64,000 bases of DNA from Acidobacteriota bacterium (GTDB lineage: Bacteria; Acidobacteriota; Terriglobia; Terriglobales; Acidobacteriaceae): the NCBI GenBank assembly GCA_021846275.1, contig JAJZBZ010000002.1, forward strand, positions 434,001 to 498,000, given 5' to 3'. This document shows positions 47,410 through 57,415 of the stretch, piece after piece. Made by a program: the position numbers and the translations under genes. Position 1 is the stretch's first letter, and each line of letters starts with the position of its first letter. The notes under the pieces are model-generated. The model was given only the letters and a program-made list of their open reading frames with translations. It searched no databases and was not told where the DNA came from.

Positions 47410-48230
47410 ATCAGCGAACGGAATTGCGCCGCATGCTGGTGATCGGAGGATCGGATTCAAGCGGTGGCGCGGGCATTCAGGCTGACATCAAAACCGGCGC
47501 GGCGCTGGGCGTCGATGTCTCGACCGCCATCACCGCAATCACCGCTCAAAACAGCCTCGGCGTGCATGCCATCGAACCTGTCCCCGTGGACATGCTGAAG
47601 GCGCAGCTTGCGAGCGTCTGTTCCGATATTCCGCCGCACGCCGTCAAGATCGGCATGCTCTACGATGCCCAGCGAGTCAGAACGGTAGGCGATGCGATCC
47701 GCAATTACAATCTGCGAAACGTTGTCTGTGACCCGGTGCTCGTATCCACAAGCGGAACAACGCTGCTGGACGAGGAGGGCAGAGCAATCCTGCTGTCGAT
47801 GCTGCCCCTCTTCACACTCTTCACACCGAACGCGATCGAAGCCGCCGAACTCACAAAAACCTCCGTTCAAAACTCCTCCGACCTGCTCGCCGCCGGACGC
47901 ATCCTGCTTGAATCCGGAGCACGCGCTGTTCTTCTCAAAGGCGGTCATCTCGGCGGAGAGGATTCCACCGATATTCTGCTTCAGCGCCAGACGCCGGAAC
48001 CTGTGTATATCTCCACTCCGCGCATCGATACCCGCAACGATCACGGCACCGGTTGCGTCCTTGCCAGCGCCATCGCCGCCGGGCTGGCGTTGAACCTCGA
48101 TCTTGCAGAGGCCGTATCCCGTGGCTGCGCCTTCGTCTCTTCCGCCTTGCGACAATCCGCCCATCTGTGGAATGGTTCCGGGAGAGGATCCATGGACCTA
48201 TTGCGCAGTGGCGTCGAGCAGTGTCGATGA
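47406..48230 (+). CDS. thiD: Hydroxymethylpyrimidine / phospho-HMP kinase
   Basis: About 274 aa, ribokinase-like fold. VIGGSDSSGGAGIQADIKTG is the N-terminal substrate/ATP block, AITAITAQNSLGVHAIEPV and VKIGMLYDAQRV follow, and DTRNDHGTGCVLASAIAAGLA carries the anion hole and catalytic Asp/Cys region (GTGC). It phosphorylates HMP twice for ThiE. ATG 47406 overlaps the thiE stop (ATGA). Last gene of the thiamine operon. Confidence 0.96.
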   Translation: MNQRTELRRMLVIGGSDSSGGAGIQADIKTGAALGVDVSTAITAITAQNSLGVHAIEPVPVDMLKAQLASVCSDIPPHAVKIGMLYDAQRVRTVGDAIRNYNLRNVVCDPVLVSTSGTTLLDEEGRAILLSMLPLFTLFTPNAIEAAELTKTSVQNSSDLLAAGRILLESGARAVLLKGGHLGGEDSTDILLQRQTPEPVYISTPRIDTRNDHGTGCVLASAIAAGLALNLDLAEAVSRGCAFVSSALRQSAHLWNGSGRGSMDLLRSGVEQCR

Positions 48231-48351
48231 GTACGGACGCGAAAGCTCGAAACCAACAACACAAACGGCGAACAAAGGCTGAGCTATATCTGCGTCTGCG
48301 CGCCAGGCTGGAACCTGCTGCTCGCCAGTTGCCGCCAGGGCTTCTGGAATG

Positions 48352-48426
48352 TGGTGGCCAGAGACGGGATCGAACCGCCGACGCCGGCCTTTTCAGGGCC
48401 GCGCTCTACCACTGAGCTATCTGGCC
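48352..48426 (-). tRNA. tRNA-Phe (anticodon GAA)
   Basis: A 75-base gene on the minus strand: acceptor GGCCAGA / TCTGGCC, discriminator A, encoded CCA, anticodon stem CGGCC/GGCCG with loop CTGAAAA (anticodon GAA), and T-loop GGTTCGATCC. Convergent with thiD. Confidence 0.95.
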
Positions 48427-48676
48427 TCAGCGCATGAATGGTTTTCAGTCCTGGCGCGGAATGCGAAGGAGGGTACGCTGCGCTCGCCGGGCAACCACAG
48501 TCAGTATACCAAGAGCACCAGCAGCGGCAAAGTTTGGTCCGCATCGCAAGCCAGCGTTGGATCGCCCGGTGGCTCCGCAAAACCATCGCGCACGGCCTCA
48601 CTCTGCATTTGCTCGCTGCGCCGCGCCAGCCTGCGTATACACTGGGGCTACTCCGTGCCAGTGAGGTTTTGCCCCC

Positions 48677-50239
48677 ATGCGGCGTCTTGATTTTTCCCTG
48701 TTTGTTGCGATTTTTCTCGTCGCGGCCCCGGCACGCGCGGCTTCGCCCGGCGCTGCCGCCGATCTCCACACGCTGCGCACAGAGCGCGCCTTGGACGCCG
48801 CGCGCAAACAGGGTCCGCCAGCTCTGCGCGCATTTCTTGTGCGGATGCCGAAGGGTGCCGATCTGCATGTCCACCTCAGCGGCGCCGTCTACGCCGAAAG
48901 CTTTCTCCGCGCCGCTGGCGAGGACGGCCTCTGTATCGACACCGCCGCGCTGCGCTTCGTTCCGCCGCAGCTGGACAAACACTGCGCCGCCGGTCAGGTG
49001 GCCGCCGCGCAGATGCTGGCCACCATGCAGCAGCCCGCCAGCCAAACGCTTTACGACAGCCTCATCGATTCCTTCTCCATGCGCAGCTTCGTCCCCAGCT
49101 CCGGCTGGAGCGGCCATGACCAGTTCTTCGCCACCTTCAGCCGCTTCAGCGGCACCAGCAAGACACACGTCGGCGAGTGGATCGATGAAGTCGCCACTCG
49201 CGCCGCCGCGCAGAACGAGCAGTATCTGGAACTGATGGACACGCCCGCCTTCGGCCACGCCGCAAAACTCGCCGCGCAGATTGGCTGGGACGCCGACCTG
49301 CCCGCTCTGCGCCAGCGCCTCATTGATGGCGGCCTCTTTCAGGAAGTCGATTCCGCGCGCGCTGCGGCCGTTGCCGCCCTGAAGAGCCGCGACCAGATCG
49401 AAGACTGCCACACCGACCGCGCCAAGGCAGGCTGCGCCGTCACCGTGCGATTCCTCTACCAGATTCTGCGCAATGCGCCGCCCGAACAGGTCTTCGCGCA
49501 AACGCTGCTGGGCTTTGAAACCGTCTCGCGTTCACCCGAGTTCGTCGGCATCAACTTCGTCCAGCCCGAGGACGCTTACTTCTCCATGCGCGACTACACG
49601 CGCCAGATGCGGATGCTCGATTATCTGCACCGGCTCTATCTGCAGGTGCACATCAGCCTCCACGCCGGCGAGCTGGCTCTCGGCCTGGTCCCGCCCGACG
49701 GCCTGCGCTTCCACATCCGCCAGGCCGTCGAAATCGCCCACGCCGAGCGCATCGGCCACGGCGTGGACATCATGGACGAGGACAATGCCGAGGCGCTGCT
49801 CAAGGAGATGGCCGCGCGCCACATTCTGGTCGAAATCAACCTCACCTCGAACGACGTGATCCTCGGCATACGCGGACGCAACCACCCGCTGCCGGACTAT
49901 CTCCGCGCCGGCGTGCCCGTCGCGCTCTCCACCGACGACGAGGGCGTCAGCCGCATCGACCTCACCCACGAATACGTCCGCGCCGAGGACGAGTTCTCGC
50001 TCAGCTACACGCAGTTGAAAGACATGGCCCGCGCCAGTCTCGAACACGCATTCCTGCCCGGCTCGTCGCTCTGGTCGCGCCAGGATCACTACACCACGCC
50101 CGTCGCCGCCTGCGCTCGCCAGCCGCTCGGCGGGGACAAGCCCACCACGGCCTGCCGCAGCTTTCTCAATGCCAATCCCCGTGCCGCCCAGCAGTGGGAT
50201 CTGGAGCATCGCTTCCAGGTTTTTGAAGCACAGTGGTGA
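48677..50239 (+). CDS. Secreted adenosine deaminase-like hydrolase
   Basis: A 520-aa amidohydrolase with a signal peptide (LDFSLFVAIFLVAAPARA). Metal and catalytic motifs of adenosine deaminases are present: PKGADLHVHLSGAVY, ISLHAGE, AERIGHGVDIM and VALSTDDEGVSR. Its long N-terminal and central insertions and secretion recall the extracellular ADGF/ADA2 type, here probably for nucleoside scavenging in the periplasm. Cysteines in HCAAG, DCHTD, GCAV, CARQ and CRSF could form disulfides. Directly followed by the gamma-glutamyltransferase gene. Confidence 0.87.
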   Translation: MRRLDFSLFVAIFLVAAPARAASPGAAADLHTLRTERALDAARKQGPPALRAFLVRMPKGADLHVHLSGAVYAESFLRAAGEDGLCIDTAALRFVPPQLDKHCAAGQVAAAQMLATMQQPASQTLYDSLIDSFSMRSFVPSSGWSGHDQFFATFSRFSGTSKTHVGEWIDEVATRAAAQNEQYLELMDTPAFGHAAKLAAQIGWDADLPALRQRLIDGGLFQEVDSARAAAVAALKSRDQIEDCHTDRAKAGCAVTVRFLYQILRNAPPEQVFAQTLLGFETVSRSPEFVGINFVQPEDAYFSMRDYTRQMRMLDYLHRLYLQVHISLHAGELALGLVPPDGLRFHIRQAVEIAHAERIGHGVDIMDEDNAEALLKEMAARHILVEINLTSNDVILGIRGRNHPLPDYLRAGVPVALSTDDEGVSRIDLTHEYVRAEDEFSLSYTQLKDMARASLEHAFLPGSSLWSRQDHYTTPVAACARQPLGGDKPTTACRSFLNANPRAAQQWDLEHRFQVFEAQW

Positions 50240-50262
50240 ATCCTCAACCTCAGGAGATTCGG

Positions 50263-52002
50263 ATGCTACGTATCGCTGCTACCTCGCTCATCGCCGCCTG
50301 CATGGCCTCGCTCGTCGCCACCGCTCAGGTTCCTGACTACCTGCACGAACAGCCCGTGCGCGCCCCGCACGGCATGGTCGTCAGCATCCACCACCTCGCC
50401 TCCGACGCCGGACTGGAGATTCTCCAGCAGGGTGGCAACGCCATCGATGCCGCCGTCGCTACCGGCTTTGCGCTCGCCGTCGTTCACCCCATCGCCGGCA
50501 ACCTCGGCGGCGGCGGATTCATGCTCCTGCGCACCCATGACGGCCACGCCACCTTCATCGACTTTCGCGAACAGGCTCCCATTGCCGCCTCGGCCAACAT
50601 GTACCTCGACGCCCAGGGCAATGTCCTCGCGCCCAGCGATCCCCACGGCAGCATCGTCGGCTACCGCGCCATCGCCACGCCCGGCTCCGTCGCCGGACTC
50701 GCCTACGCCGAGCGCAAGTACGGCAAACTGGGTCTGGCCCGCGTGATGGCTCCGGCGATCCGCCTCGCCGCTGAGGGCTTCGTGCTCACCGCCGAAGAAA
50801 CCGGAGCCATGCACGACCCGGACCTCGCTCGCTATCCCGACTCAAAACGCATCTTCCAGCGCGACGGCAACTATTACCAGCCCGGCGAGCGCTTTCGCCA
50901 GCCCGAACTCGCCGCCACTCTTCGCCGCATCGCCGCCAATCCCGACGATTTCTACCACGGCAAACTCGCCGCCCAGCTCGCCGCTGAAATCCAGAAAGGC
51001 GGCGGACTCATCACCCGCGAAGACCTGGCCCGCTATCAGGTCGTCGAGCGCCAGCCGCTCACCGGCCACTATCACCAGTACACCGTCCTCAGCGCGCCGC
51101 CGCCCAGCTCCGGTGGCGTCGTCCTCATCAGCGCGCTGAACATCCTCGACGGCTTCCATCTCGACCAGCTCCACGACCGCTCGCCGGAGTGGATGCACCT
51201 GATCACCGAGGCCTATCGCCGCGCCTACATGGATCGCAGCGACTACCTCGGCGACCCCGACTACAACACCCTGCCCGTCGCCGCGCTCACCTCGCCCGCC
51301 TATGATGCCGCCTGGCGCGCGAGCATCACCAGCCGCGCCACGCCGTCGGCTGATTTGAAGCGACCTGCCGGATTTCTGCCGCCGCCACCAGCCACCGCCG
51401 GCCAGCGCACGGAGTCGCCCGACACCACCCACTACTCCGTCGTCGATGCCGAGGGCAACGCCGTCTCCGTCACCACCACGCTCAACAACGCCTGGGGTTC
51501 CGACGTCACCGCCGGCTCGCTCGGATTCCTGCTCAACGACGAGATGGACGACTTCGCCTCAAAGATGGGCGTGCCCAACATGTTCGGCCTCATTCAAGGC
51601 CCGGCCAACGCCATCGCCCCGCGCAAGCGTCCGCTCTCGTCCATGACCCCGACCATCGTCCTTGAGGGCGACAAGCTTCGCTACGTCCTCGGCTCGCCCG
51701 GCGGCGGACGCATCATCACCACCGTCGCCAACATCTTTCTCTCCGCCGCCGAAGGTGGCCTGAACATCCAGCAGGCCGTCGACGCGCCGCGCTTCCACCA
51801 CCAGTACCTGCCCGACAAGCTCTATCTCGAACCCGGCTTCGACCCCGCCACGCAGCAGGCGCTCGCCGGCATGGGATACTCGCTGCTCGTTTCTCACGGC
51901 GTCTGGTCCGACGGAGAGTGCATCGCCATCGACCCCAAAACCGGCGACAAACTCGGCGGCCAGGACCATCGCCATAACTTCGGAAAAGCCGCCGGCTACT
52001 GA
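50263..52002 (+). CDS. ggt: Gamma-glutamyltransferase
   Basis: About 579 aa, periplasmic Ntn-hydrolase that cuts glutathione and other gamma-glutamyl compounds. A signal peptide (IAATSLIAACMASLVATAQ) is followed by GMVVSIHHLASDAGLEILQQ and GGNAIDAAVATGFALAVVHP. The autocatalytic cleavage site is DTTHYSVVDAEGNAVSVT with the nucleophile Thr388. LSSMTPTIVLEGDKL and SPGGGRIITTVANI are further signatures. ATG 50263 is chosen for AGGAG seven bases upstream, 23 bases after the deaminase stop. Confidence 0.95.
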   Translation: MLRIAATSLIAACMASLVATAQVPDYLHEQPVRAPHGMVVSIHHLASDAGLEILQQGGNAIDAAVATGFALAVVHPIAGNLGGGGFMLLRTHDGHATFIDFREQAPIAASANMYLDAQGNVLAPSDPHGSIVGYRAIATPGSVAGLAYAERKYGKLGLARVMAPAIRLAAEGFVLTAEETGAMHDPDLARYPDSKRIFQRDGNYYQPGERFRQPELAATLRRIAANPDDFYHGKLAAQLAAEIQKGGGLITREDLARYQVVERQPLTGHYHQYTVLSAPPPSSGGVVLISALNILDGFHLDQLHDRSPEWMHLITEAYRRAYMDRSDYLGDPDYNTLPVAALTSPAYDAAWRASITSRATPSADLKRPAGFLPPPPATAGQRTESPDTTHYSVVDAEGNAVSVTTTLNNAWGSDVTAGSLGFLLNDEMDDFASKMGVPNMFGLIQGPANAIAPRKRPLSSMTPTIVLEGDKLRYVLGSPGGGRIITTVANIFLSAAEGGLNIQQAVDAPRFHHQYLPDKLYLEPGFDPATQQALAGMGYSLLVSHGVWSDGECIAIDPKTGDKLGGQDHRHNFGKAAGY

Positions 52003-52037
52003 CACCGGAGGAGGGTTCCTTCGGATAGTATGCAGGT

Positions 52038-53531
52038 ATGAATTCGCTCGACTTATTTCCGCCTCTTCCTCGATTGCTCGAATCGCTGATTCGCAATCAA
52101 AACCCCTGGTGGAGAAACGAGCGGCAGGCAAATCTTGCACAGCGCAGGCGCTGGCTGTTTGGAACGGCAATGCGTAGCCTTGTCAACGGACTTGCGCCGA
52201 TTACCGTTTTGCGTGGTCCTCGACAGGTAGGAAAATCAACACTTCAGAATCAGATCATCGACACGTTGGTTCAACAAGGCGTATCTCCAAAGCGGATTCT
52301 TCGTGTCCAGTTCGACGATCTGGGAGAAGTACGCAATCTTCACGAGCCAATACTCGAGATCGCGCACTGGTACGCTCACTCCATTCTGGGTAAAACATTG
52401 AATGCCGCCTTGCTTGAAGGTACGCCGATCTACTTCTTTTTCGACGAGGTCCAGAATCTTCCTGACTGGGCTGTGCAGTCCAAGCATCTCGTTGACATCC
52501 ATAACGGTTTGCGCATTCTGCTCACGGGCAGTTCCGCGCTTCGCATCGAAGCTGGGCGCGACAGCCTCGCGGGGCGCATCTCTACACTCGAAATGGGACC
52601 GCTTCTGCTGCGCGAGGTCATGCAGTGGCGATTTGACGAAGATATTTCCCCTTTGCTCACCAACGGACCGGCTCCGATGAAAGAGATCGGCTTTTGGCAC
52701 GCTTTACGCCAGCAGGGAATTACGGAGACCAGGAAGCGGACGAGCGCGTTTCAGGCTTTCTCTGAACGCGGCTCGTATCCTTTGGCTCAGACCAACGCAT
52801 CTGCCACATGGGAAGAAGTTGCAGGCGCGCTGAACGAAACCGTTGTGAAGCGCGCCATCCAACACGACCTGCGAGTTGGCGAGCGCGGGAAGCATCGGGA
52901 TGAAAAATTGCTGGAGAACGTTTTTCGTCTTACTTGTCGTTACACAGGACAGGCTCCAACCATCAAGACTTTAGCCGATGAAATTAACTCGTCGATGCCG
53001 TCGGGCATCGGAACGCAGCGTGTCAGAAAATATGTGGAATTTCTGGATGCGACCATGTTGATTCGCTCGATACAGCCGCTTGAACTGCGGCTGAAAAAGC
53101 GAAAAGGTGCTGCCAAACTCTGTCTGTGCGACCACGCATTACGCGCGGCATGGATGCAGGAGGTCATCCCGCTGACGCCAGAAGAATTGGCCCTGCGACC
53201 CACTCTCAGCGATATGGCCGGACGCATTGCGGAGAGCGTTGTGGGATATTTCTTTCAATCCATCATTGGATTAAACGTGGCTCACTTCCCCGAACGTCCA
53301 AACGAGCCGGAGGTTGATTACGTTCTCACGCTGGGCGACACAAGAATTCCGGTCGAGGTGAAATATCGCCGCCGCATCGATGGAAGCGATCTGAGCGGCC
53401 TCATGTCGTTTCTCGATAAGCCGCACTACAACGCAGGATTTGGCATCCTGATCACTCTGATGGATGAAGCCGAAGTTTCCGATTCGCGTATCGTGCAGAT
53501 TCCGCTGTCAACACTTTTGCTCGCGCGATAG
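52038..53531 (+). CDS. AAA ATPase with C-terminal DUF4143 (nuclease-like) domain
   Basis: A 497-aa protein. Walker A is LRGPRQVGKSTLQNQ (near 58-73), Walker B YFFFDEVQNLPDW, sensor ILLTGSSALRIEAG; the C-terminal DUF4143 part has EPEVDYVLTLGDTRIPVEVKYR, a PD-(D/E)xK-like core. Such proteins are common, scattered between strains and of unsettled function (suggested roles in DNA transactions or as toxin-like accessory genes). Its lower G+C than ggt and folC suggests later acquisition. Confidence 0.88.
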   Translation: MNSLDLFPPLPRLLESLIRNQNPWWRNERQANLAQRRRWLFGTAMRSLVNGLAPITVLRGPRQVGKSTLQNQIIDTLVQQGVSPKRILRVQFDDLGEVRNLHEPILEIAHWYAHSILGKTLNAALLEGTPIYFFFDEVQNLPDWAVQSKHLVDIHNGLRILLTGSSALRIEAGRDSLAGRISTLEMGPLLLREVMQWRFDEDISPLLTNGPAPMKEIGFWHALRQQGITETRKRTSAFQAFSERGSYPLAQTNASATWEEVAGALNETVVKRAIQHDLRVGERGKHRDEKLLENVFRLTCRYTGQAPTIKTLADEINSSMPSGIGTQRVRKYVEFLDATMLIRSIQPLELRLKKRKGAAKLCLCDHALRAAWMQEVIPLTPEELALRPTLSDMAGRIAESVVGYFFQSIIGLNVAHFPERPNEPEVDYVLTLGDTRIPVEVKYRRRIDGSDLSGLMSFLDKPHYNAGFGILITLMDEAEVSDSRIVQIPLSTLLLAR

Positions 53532-53548
53532 ATCGATCACATCCTGCC

Positions 53549-54319
53549 TCACTCCGCCGCGTCCATCATCCCCGCAATCGCCCCGCGAATCCGCTCCGTC
53601 AGCGCGTCTACCTCGCGCACCGTCATCCCTGCTGTCGCAATCGGCTCGCCCACCACCATCCGCAGCTGCGTCGGCCAGTAGTGCCGCGTGTGCATCGGCA
53701 GCAGATCATACACTCCGCTCAGCGCAATCGGCACCACCGGCACCTGTGCGCGAATCGCCAGATACGCCGCGCCGTTTTCAAACTTCTGCAAGCTTCCATC
53801 CGGCGTCCGCCCACCCTCCGGAAACACAAACACCGACATCCCTTCGCGCAGCGCACGCACGCCGCCGCTCAGCGACGAAAGCGCCGCGCGCGCACTGCTC
53901 ACGTCCACCGGAATCTGGCCCGAACGATTCAGATACCACCCGATGAACGGCAGCTTCCACAGCTCCATTTTCGCCAGAATCCGAAACTGACCTGGAATCG
54001 TCGCAAACAACACCGGCGTGTCCATGTACGACGTGTGATTGCAGGCAAACACCACCGGCCCTCTTACGCGCAAATGCTCCCGTCCCACCACCTCAAGCGG
54101 CGACCACGCGCTCCACAGCGAGACCCGCGCCCACGCCTGCGCAATCCTGTGCTGCCATCGCCCCGTGCGATCACCCAGCGAAGCCACCAGCGCCATCGAT
54201 CCGAAGACTGCCGTCGCCATCGCCAGCACGGGCAGTTGCAGCAGGTTGCTGCGCCAGCAGACCCACGCCGGCAGCGGCTGCGGACGATGTTTGCGCGCCG
54301 TCACCGCGCCCTCAGCCAA
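53549..54319 (-). CDS. 1-acyl-sn-glycerol-3-phosphate acyltransferase (PlsC family)
   Basis: A 256-aa membrane acyltransferase. Hydrophobic N-terminus, then ACNHTSYMDTPVLFATI with the HX4D motif, ILAKMELWKLPFIGWYLNRSG, and FVFPEGGRTPDGSLQKFENG, where Gly stands in the usual EGTR position. PLSC-type acylation of lysophosphatidic acid is the likely role. Its start overlaps the folC stop by 19 bases, so it is co-translated with folC. Confidence 0.9.
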   Translation of the reverse strand: MAEGAVTARKHRPQPLPAWVCWRSNLLQLPVLAMATAVFGSMALVASLGDRTGRWQHRIAQAWARVSLWSAWSPLEVVGREHLRVRGPVVFACNHTSYMDTPVLFATIPGQFRILAKMELWKLPFIGWYLNRSGQIPVDVSSARAALSSLSGGVRALREGMSVFVFPEGGRTPDGSLQKFENGAAYLAIRAQVPVVPIALSGVYDLLPMHTRHYWPTQLRMVVGEPIATAGMTVREVDALTERIRGAIAGMMDAAE

Positions 54320-55662
54320 TGCCGCGCCTCACCCACCAGATACACCGAGCCACTGACAACAACGCGACCCTCGCCGCCCGCCGCCGCGCGCGCCGCTCGC
54401 AGCGCCTGCTCCACGCCGTCCGCCGCTTCCCACTCCACGCCCGTCGCCGCCGCCGCTTCCACCATCGTCTCCATCGCCGTCGCGCGCGGCGAATTCACTC
54501 CGACCAGCACCACGCGATCAAACAGCGGAAACAGAATCTGCCCAAGCTCCATCACCGGCTTGTCCCTCAAACAGCCAAAGACCAGCACCTGGCGCGCACG
54601 CGGCTCCGCTTCGTTCCGCGCATGCACCGCCGCGCGCAGCGCCCAAGCGCCCGCCGGATTATGCGCCACATCGAGCGTCACCGCAGGCCACCCGTCCGCG
54701 CGCAGCGTCTCCAGCCGTCCCGGCCACTCCGTCGCACGAATCCCCGCTTCGATTGCCTCTGCCGAAATCGCAAACCCATGCTCCGTCGCCAGCTCCACCG
54801 CTGCTGCAATCGCCAGCGCCACATTCCGCTGCTGGTGCGCCCCGTGCAGCGGCGAATCCACCTTCACCTGCGCGCCCATTACCTCCAGCTCGTAGCCGCT
54901 CGCATCCGCCGCGCCGCGCATCGGCATATACGCCGCCGCATTCACCCCGCGCACGCCCAGCCGCACCGCCACCTCGCCCAGCGCCGCATTCGCCTCCGGA
55001 TGCTGCGGCAGCGTCACCATCACGCCGCCCTCGCGCAATATCCCGGCCTTCTCGCGCGCAATCGCTCCAATCGTCTCGCCCAGCCACTCCTGATGATCCA
55101 GCGAAATATCCGTAATCACGCTCAGCAGCGGATTCACAATATTCGTCGCATCCAGCCGTCCGCCCATCCCCACCTCCAGCACGGCCAGATCCACCCGCGC
55201 CTCGGCAAACGCGCAAAACGCCAGCGCCGTCATCAGCTCGAAATAGCTCGGCATTCCGCGCAGAGCGCCATCCATCGCCAGCCGCTGCGCCGCGTCATGC
55301 ACGCGACAGAACTGGCGCGCAAATGCCTCATCCTCGATCTCCGCCAGAAGGCTCGCGCCCGGCAGACCAGAACCGATCCGCACGCGCTCATTCACGCGCT
55401 CCAGATGCGGCGACGTATACAGCCCAACGCGCAGCCCCGCCGCCTGCGCCATCGCCGCCAGAGTCGCCGCCGTCGAGCCTTTGCCATTCGTACCAGCAAT
55501 CAGCACCGACCGAAACCGCCGCTGCGGATCGCCCAGCGCCGCGCACAGCAGACCGATCTCGGCCAGAGTAAACTTCCGCCGCTCGCCGCCCGGCTGCGTA
55601 TGCAGCTCCGGCATCAGCCTGCTCAACTCCGCCACCGCGTCGCTGTAATTCATCCCCGTCAT
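54301..55662 (-). CDS. folC: Folylpolyglutamate / dihydrofolate synthase
   Basis: A 453-aa Mur-ligase-fold enzyme that adds glutamate to folates. The ATP loop is VLIAGTNGKGSTAATLAAM, followed by GLYTSPHLERVNERVRIG, LAVLEVGMGGRLDATNIV, ITDISLDHQEWLGETIGAIA and EKAGILREG, all FolC signatures; DVAHNPAGA lies in the C-terminal domain. Start at ATG 55662 with GAGGAAG upstream. It is divergent from maf, 60 bases away. Confidence 0.95.
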   Translation of the reverse strand: MTGMNYSDAVAELSRLMPELHTQPGGERRKFTLAEIGLLCAALGDPQRRFRSVLIAGTNGKGSTAATLAAMAQAAGLRVGLYTSPHLERVNERVRIGSGLPGASLLAEIEDEAFARQFCRVHDAAQRLAMDGALRGMPSYFELMTALAFCAFAEARVDLAVLEVGMGGRLDATNIVNPLLSVITDISLDHQEWLGETIGAIAREKAGILREGGVMVTLPQHPEANAALGEVAVRLGVRGVNAAAYMPMRGAADASGYELEVMGAQVKVDSPLHGAHQQRNVALAIAAAVELATEHGFAISAEAIEAGIRATEWPGRLETLRADGWPAVTLDVAHNPAGAWALRAAVHARNEAEPRARQVLVFGCLRDKPVMELGQILFPLFDRVVLVGVNSPRATAMETMVEAAAATGVEWEAADGVEQALRAARAAAGGEGRVVVSGSVYLVGEARHWLRAR

Positions 55663-55722
55663 TGCTTCCTCATTTTACGGTCTGCGCTCGCCGTCACGCG
55701 CCGCCCGGTATCCTTGTCTGAT

Positions 55723-56325
55723 ATGCAGTCTGTTTCCACCTCAGCGCCGCAGCTCGTGCTCGCCTCCGCCAGTCCGCGCCGCCGCGAGCTCCTCACCCAG
55801 GCCGGCTACACCTTCCGCGTCGAAGCCGCCGACATCCCCGAAGACCCGCTGCCCGGCGAAGACCCCATCGCCTACGTCACCCGTCTCGCCCGCGAAAAAG
55901 CCGAAGCCATCCGCTCTCGCCTCGCCAGCGAAAACACCGCCATCATCCTCGGTGCCGATACCACCGTCGTCGTTGATCGCCAAATCCTCGGCAAACCCGC
56001 ATCCGCCGAAGACGCCGCGCGGATGCTGCGCCTGCTCTCCGGACGCACCCATCAGGTCATCACCGGCGTCGCCGCGCTCTCCGCCACGCAGACGCTCACG
56101 GCCGCCGAAATCACCGCCGTCCAGTTTTTCTCGCTTTCCGAAGCCGAAATCGCCGACTACGTCTCGACCGGCGAGCCAATCGACAAGGCCGGAGCCTACG
56201 CCATACAGGGCCGCGCCGCCTGCTGGATTCCCGCCATCCACGGCTGCTACTTCAACGTCGTCGGCCTGCCGCTGGCGCTCGTTTCCACGCTGCTCGCCGC
56301 GCTCTCGCCCGACCAGCCCGCCTGA
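55723..56325 (+). CDS. maf: Maf-family nucleotide pyrophosphatase
   Basis: A 200-aa housecleaning pyrophosphatase that removes dTTP/UTP or modified nucleotides. LVLASASPRRRELLTQAGYTF is the family signature, with ILGADTTVVVDRQILGKP and GEPIDKAGAYAIQGRAACWI following. ATG 55723 is the natural start; the frame is open far upstream but that part runs antisense to folC. Converges with hemB. Confidence 0.95.
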   Translation: MQSVSTSAPQLVLASASPRRRELLTQAGYTFRVEAADIPEDPLPGEDPIAYVTRLAREKAEAIRSRLASENTAIILGADTTVVVDRQILGKPASAEDAARMLRLLSGRTHQVITGVAALSATQTLTAAEITAVQFFSLSEAEIADYVSTGEPIDKAGAYAIQGRAACWIPAIHGCYFNVVGLPLALVSTLLAALSPDQPA

Positions 56326-56374
56326 GCCTCAACAGCGACCCGGCAGCAATCCCGCAACAGCATCACAGCAGGCA

Positions 56375-57361
56375 TCACAACAGCCGCGCCGCATCCTTCG
56401 CAAAGTACGTCACAATGAAATCCGCGCCCGCGCGCCGCAGCCCGATCAGGCTCTCCATCATCGCCCGCTCCGGCTCCAGCCATCCTCGCTCAAAGGCCGC
56501 CTGCAGCATCGAATATTCGCCCGAAACCTGATACACCCCCAGCGGAATCTCAAATCGCTCCCGCGCCTCGCGCAGCACGTCCAGATACGGCATCCCCGGC
56601 TTCATCAGGATCATATCCGCGCCCTCGCCCAGGTCCAGCGCAATCTCCCGCATCGCCTCGCGCGTATTCGCTCCGTCCATCTGATAGCTGCGCCGGTCGC
56701 CAAACTGCGGCGCCGAATCCGCCGCCTCGCGAAACGGCCCATAGAACGCCGAAGCAAACTTCGCCGCATAGCTCAGAATCGGCGTCTCCACGAGCTTCGC
56801 CGCATCCAGCGCCCGCCGCATCGCCGCCACGCGCCCGTCCATCATGTCGCTCGGAGCCACCACATCCGCGCCCGCCTCGGCCAGGCTCACCGCCGTCCGC
56901 GCCAGCAGATCCACGCTCGCGTCGTTGGCCACCGTAAATTCCTCGCCGCGCTTCTCCACCACCCCGCAGTGCCCGTGACTGGTGTACTCGCACAAGCAGA
57001 CATCGGCCATCAGCACCAGCTTCCGCGCCGCTGCAGTCCCGCGCAGCGCCCGCAGCGCCGTCTGCACGATTCCATTCGCATCCCAAGCGCCCGACGCAAC
57101 CTCGTCCTTCGCCTCCGGCAGCCCAAACAGCAGCAGCCCGCCCAATCCCAGCTCCGCCGCCGTCTCCGCTTCCTTCACCGCCTCATCCACGCTCAGGTTC
57201 GCCACGCCCGGCATCGATCCGATCGCCCGCCGCACACCCTCGCCCGGACACACAAACACCGGCAGCACCATCTGCCCCGGCTCCAGCCGCGTCTCTCTCA
57301 CCAGCCGCCGCAGCGGCTCCGTCCGCCGCATCCGCCGCATCCTCGTCTCAGGAAAACTCAT
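56375..57361 (-). CDS. hemB: Delta-aminolevulinic acid dehydratase (porphobilinogen synthase)
   Basis: A 328-aa TIM-barrel enzyme that condenses two ALA molecules in haem synthesis. [20 protein letters not shown] at the N-terminus; zinc ligands in [16 protein letters not shown] (three Cys, so a zinc-dependent form); [13 protein letters not shown]; and the two Schiff-base lysines in [15 protein letters not shown] and [14 protein letters not shown]. Full length. Haem supply is relevant to the multihaem cytochromes of this genome, but the gene is not linked to them. Confidence 0.97.
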   Translation of the reverse strand: MSFPETRMRRMRRTEPLRRLVRETRLEPGQMVLPVFVCPGEGVRRAIGSMPGVANLSVDEAVKEAETAAELGLGGLLLFGLPEAKDEVASGAWDANGIVQTALRALRGTAAARKLVLMADVCLCEYTSHGHCGVVEKRGEEFTVANDASVDLLARTAVSLAEAGADVVAPSDMMDGRVAAMRRALDAAKLVETPILSYAAKFASAFYGPFREAADSAPQFGDRRSYQMDGANTREAMREIALDLGEGADMILMKPGMPYLDVLREARERFEIPLGVYQVSGEYSMLQAAFERGWLEPERAMMESLIGLRRAGADFIVTYFAKDAARLL

Positions 57362-57415
57362 GCCTTCGATTCTATGCCTTCATCGACGCGGAAAATCGAT
57401 CGGCAGACTTCAACC

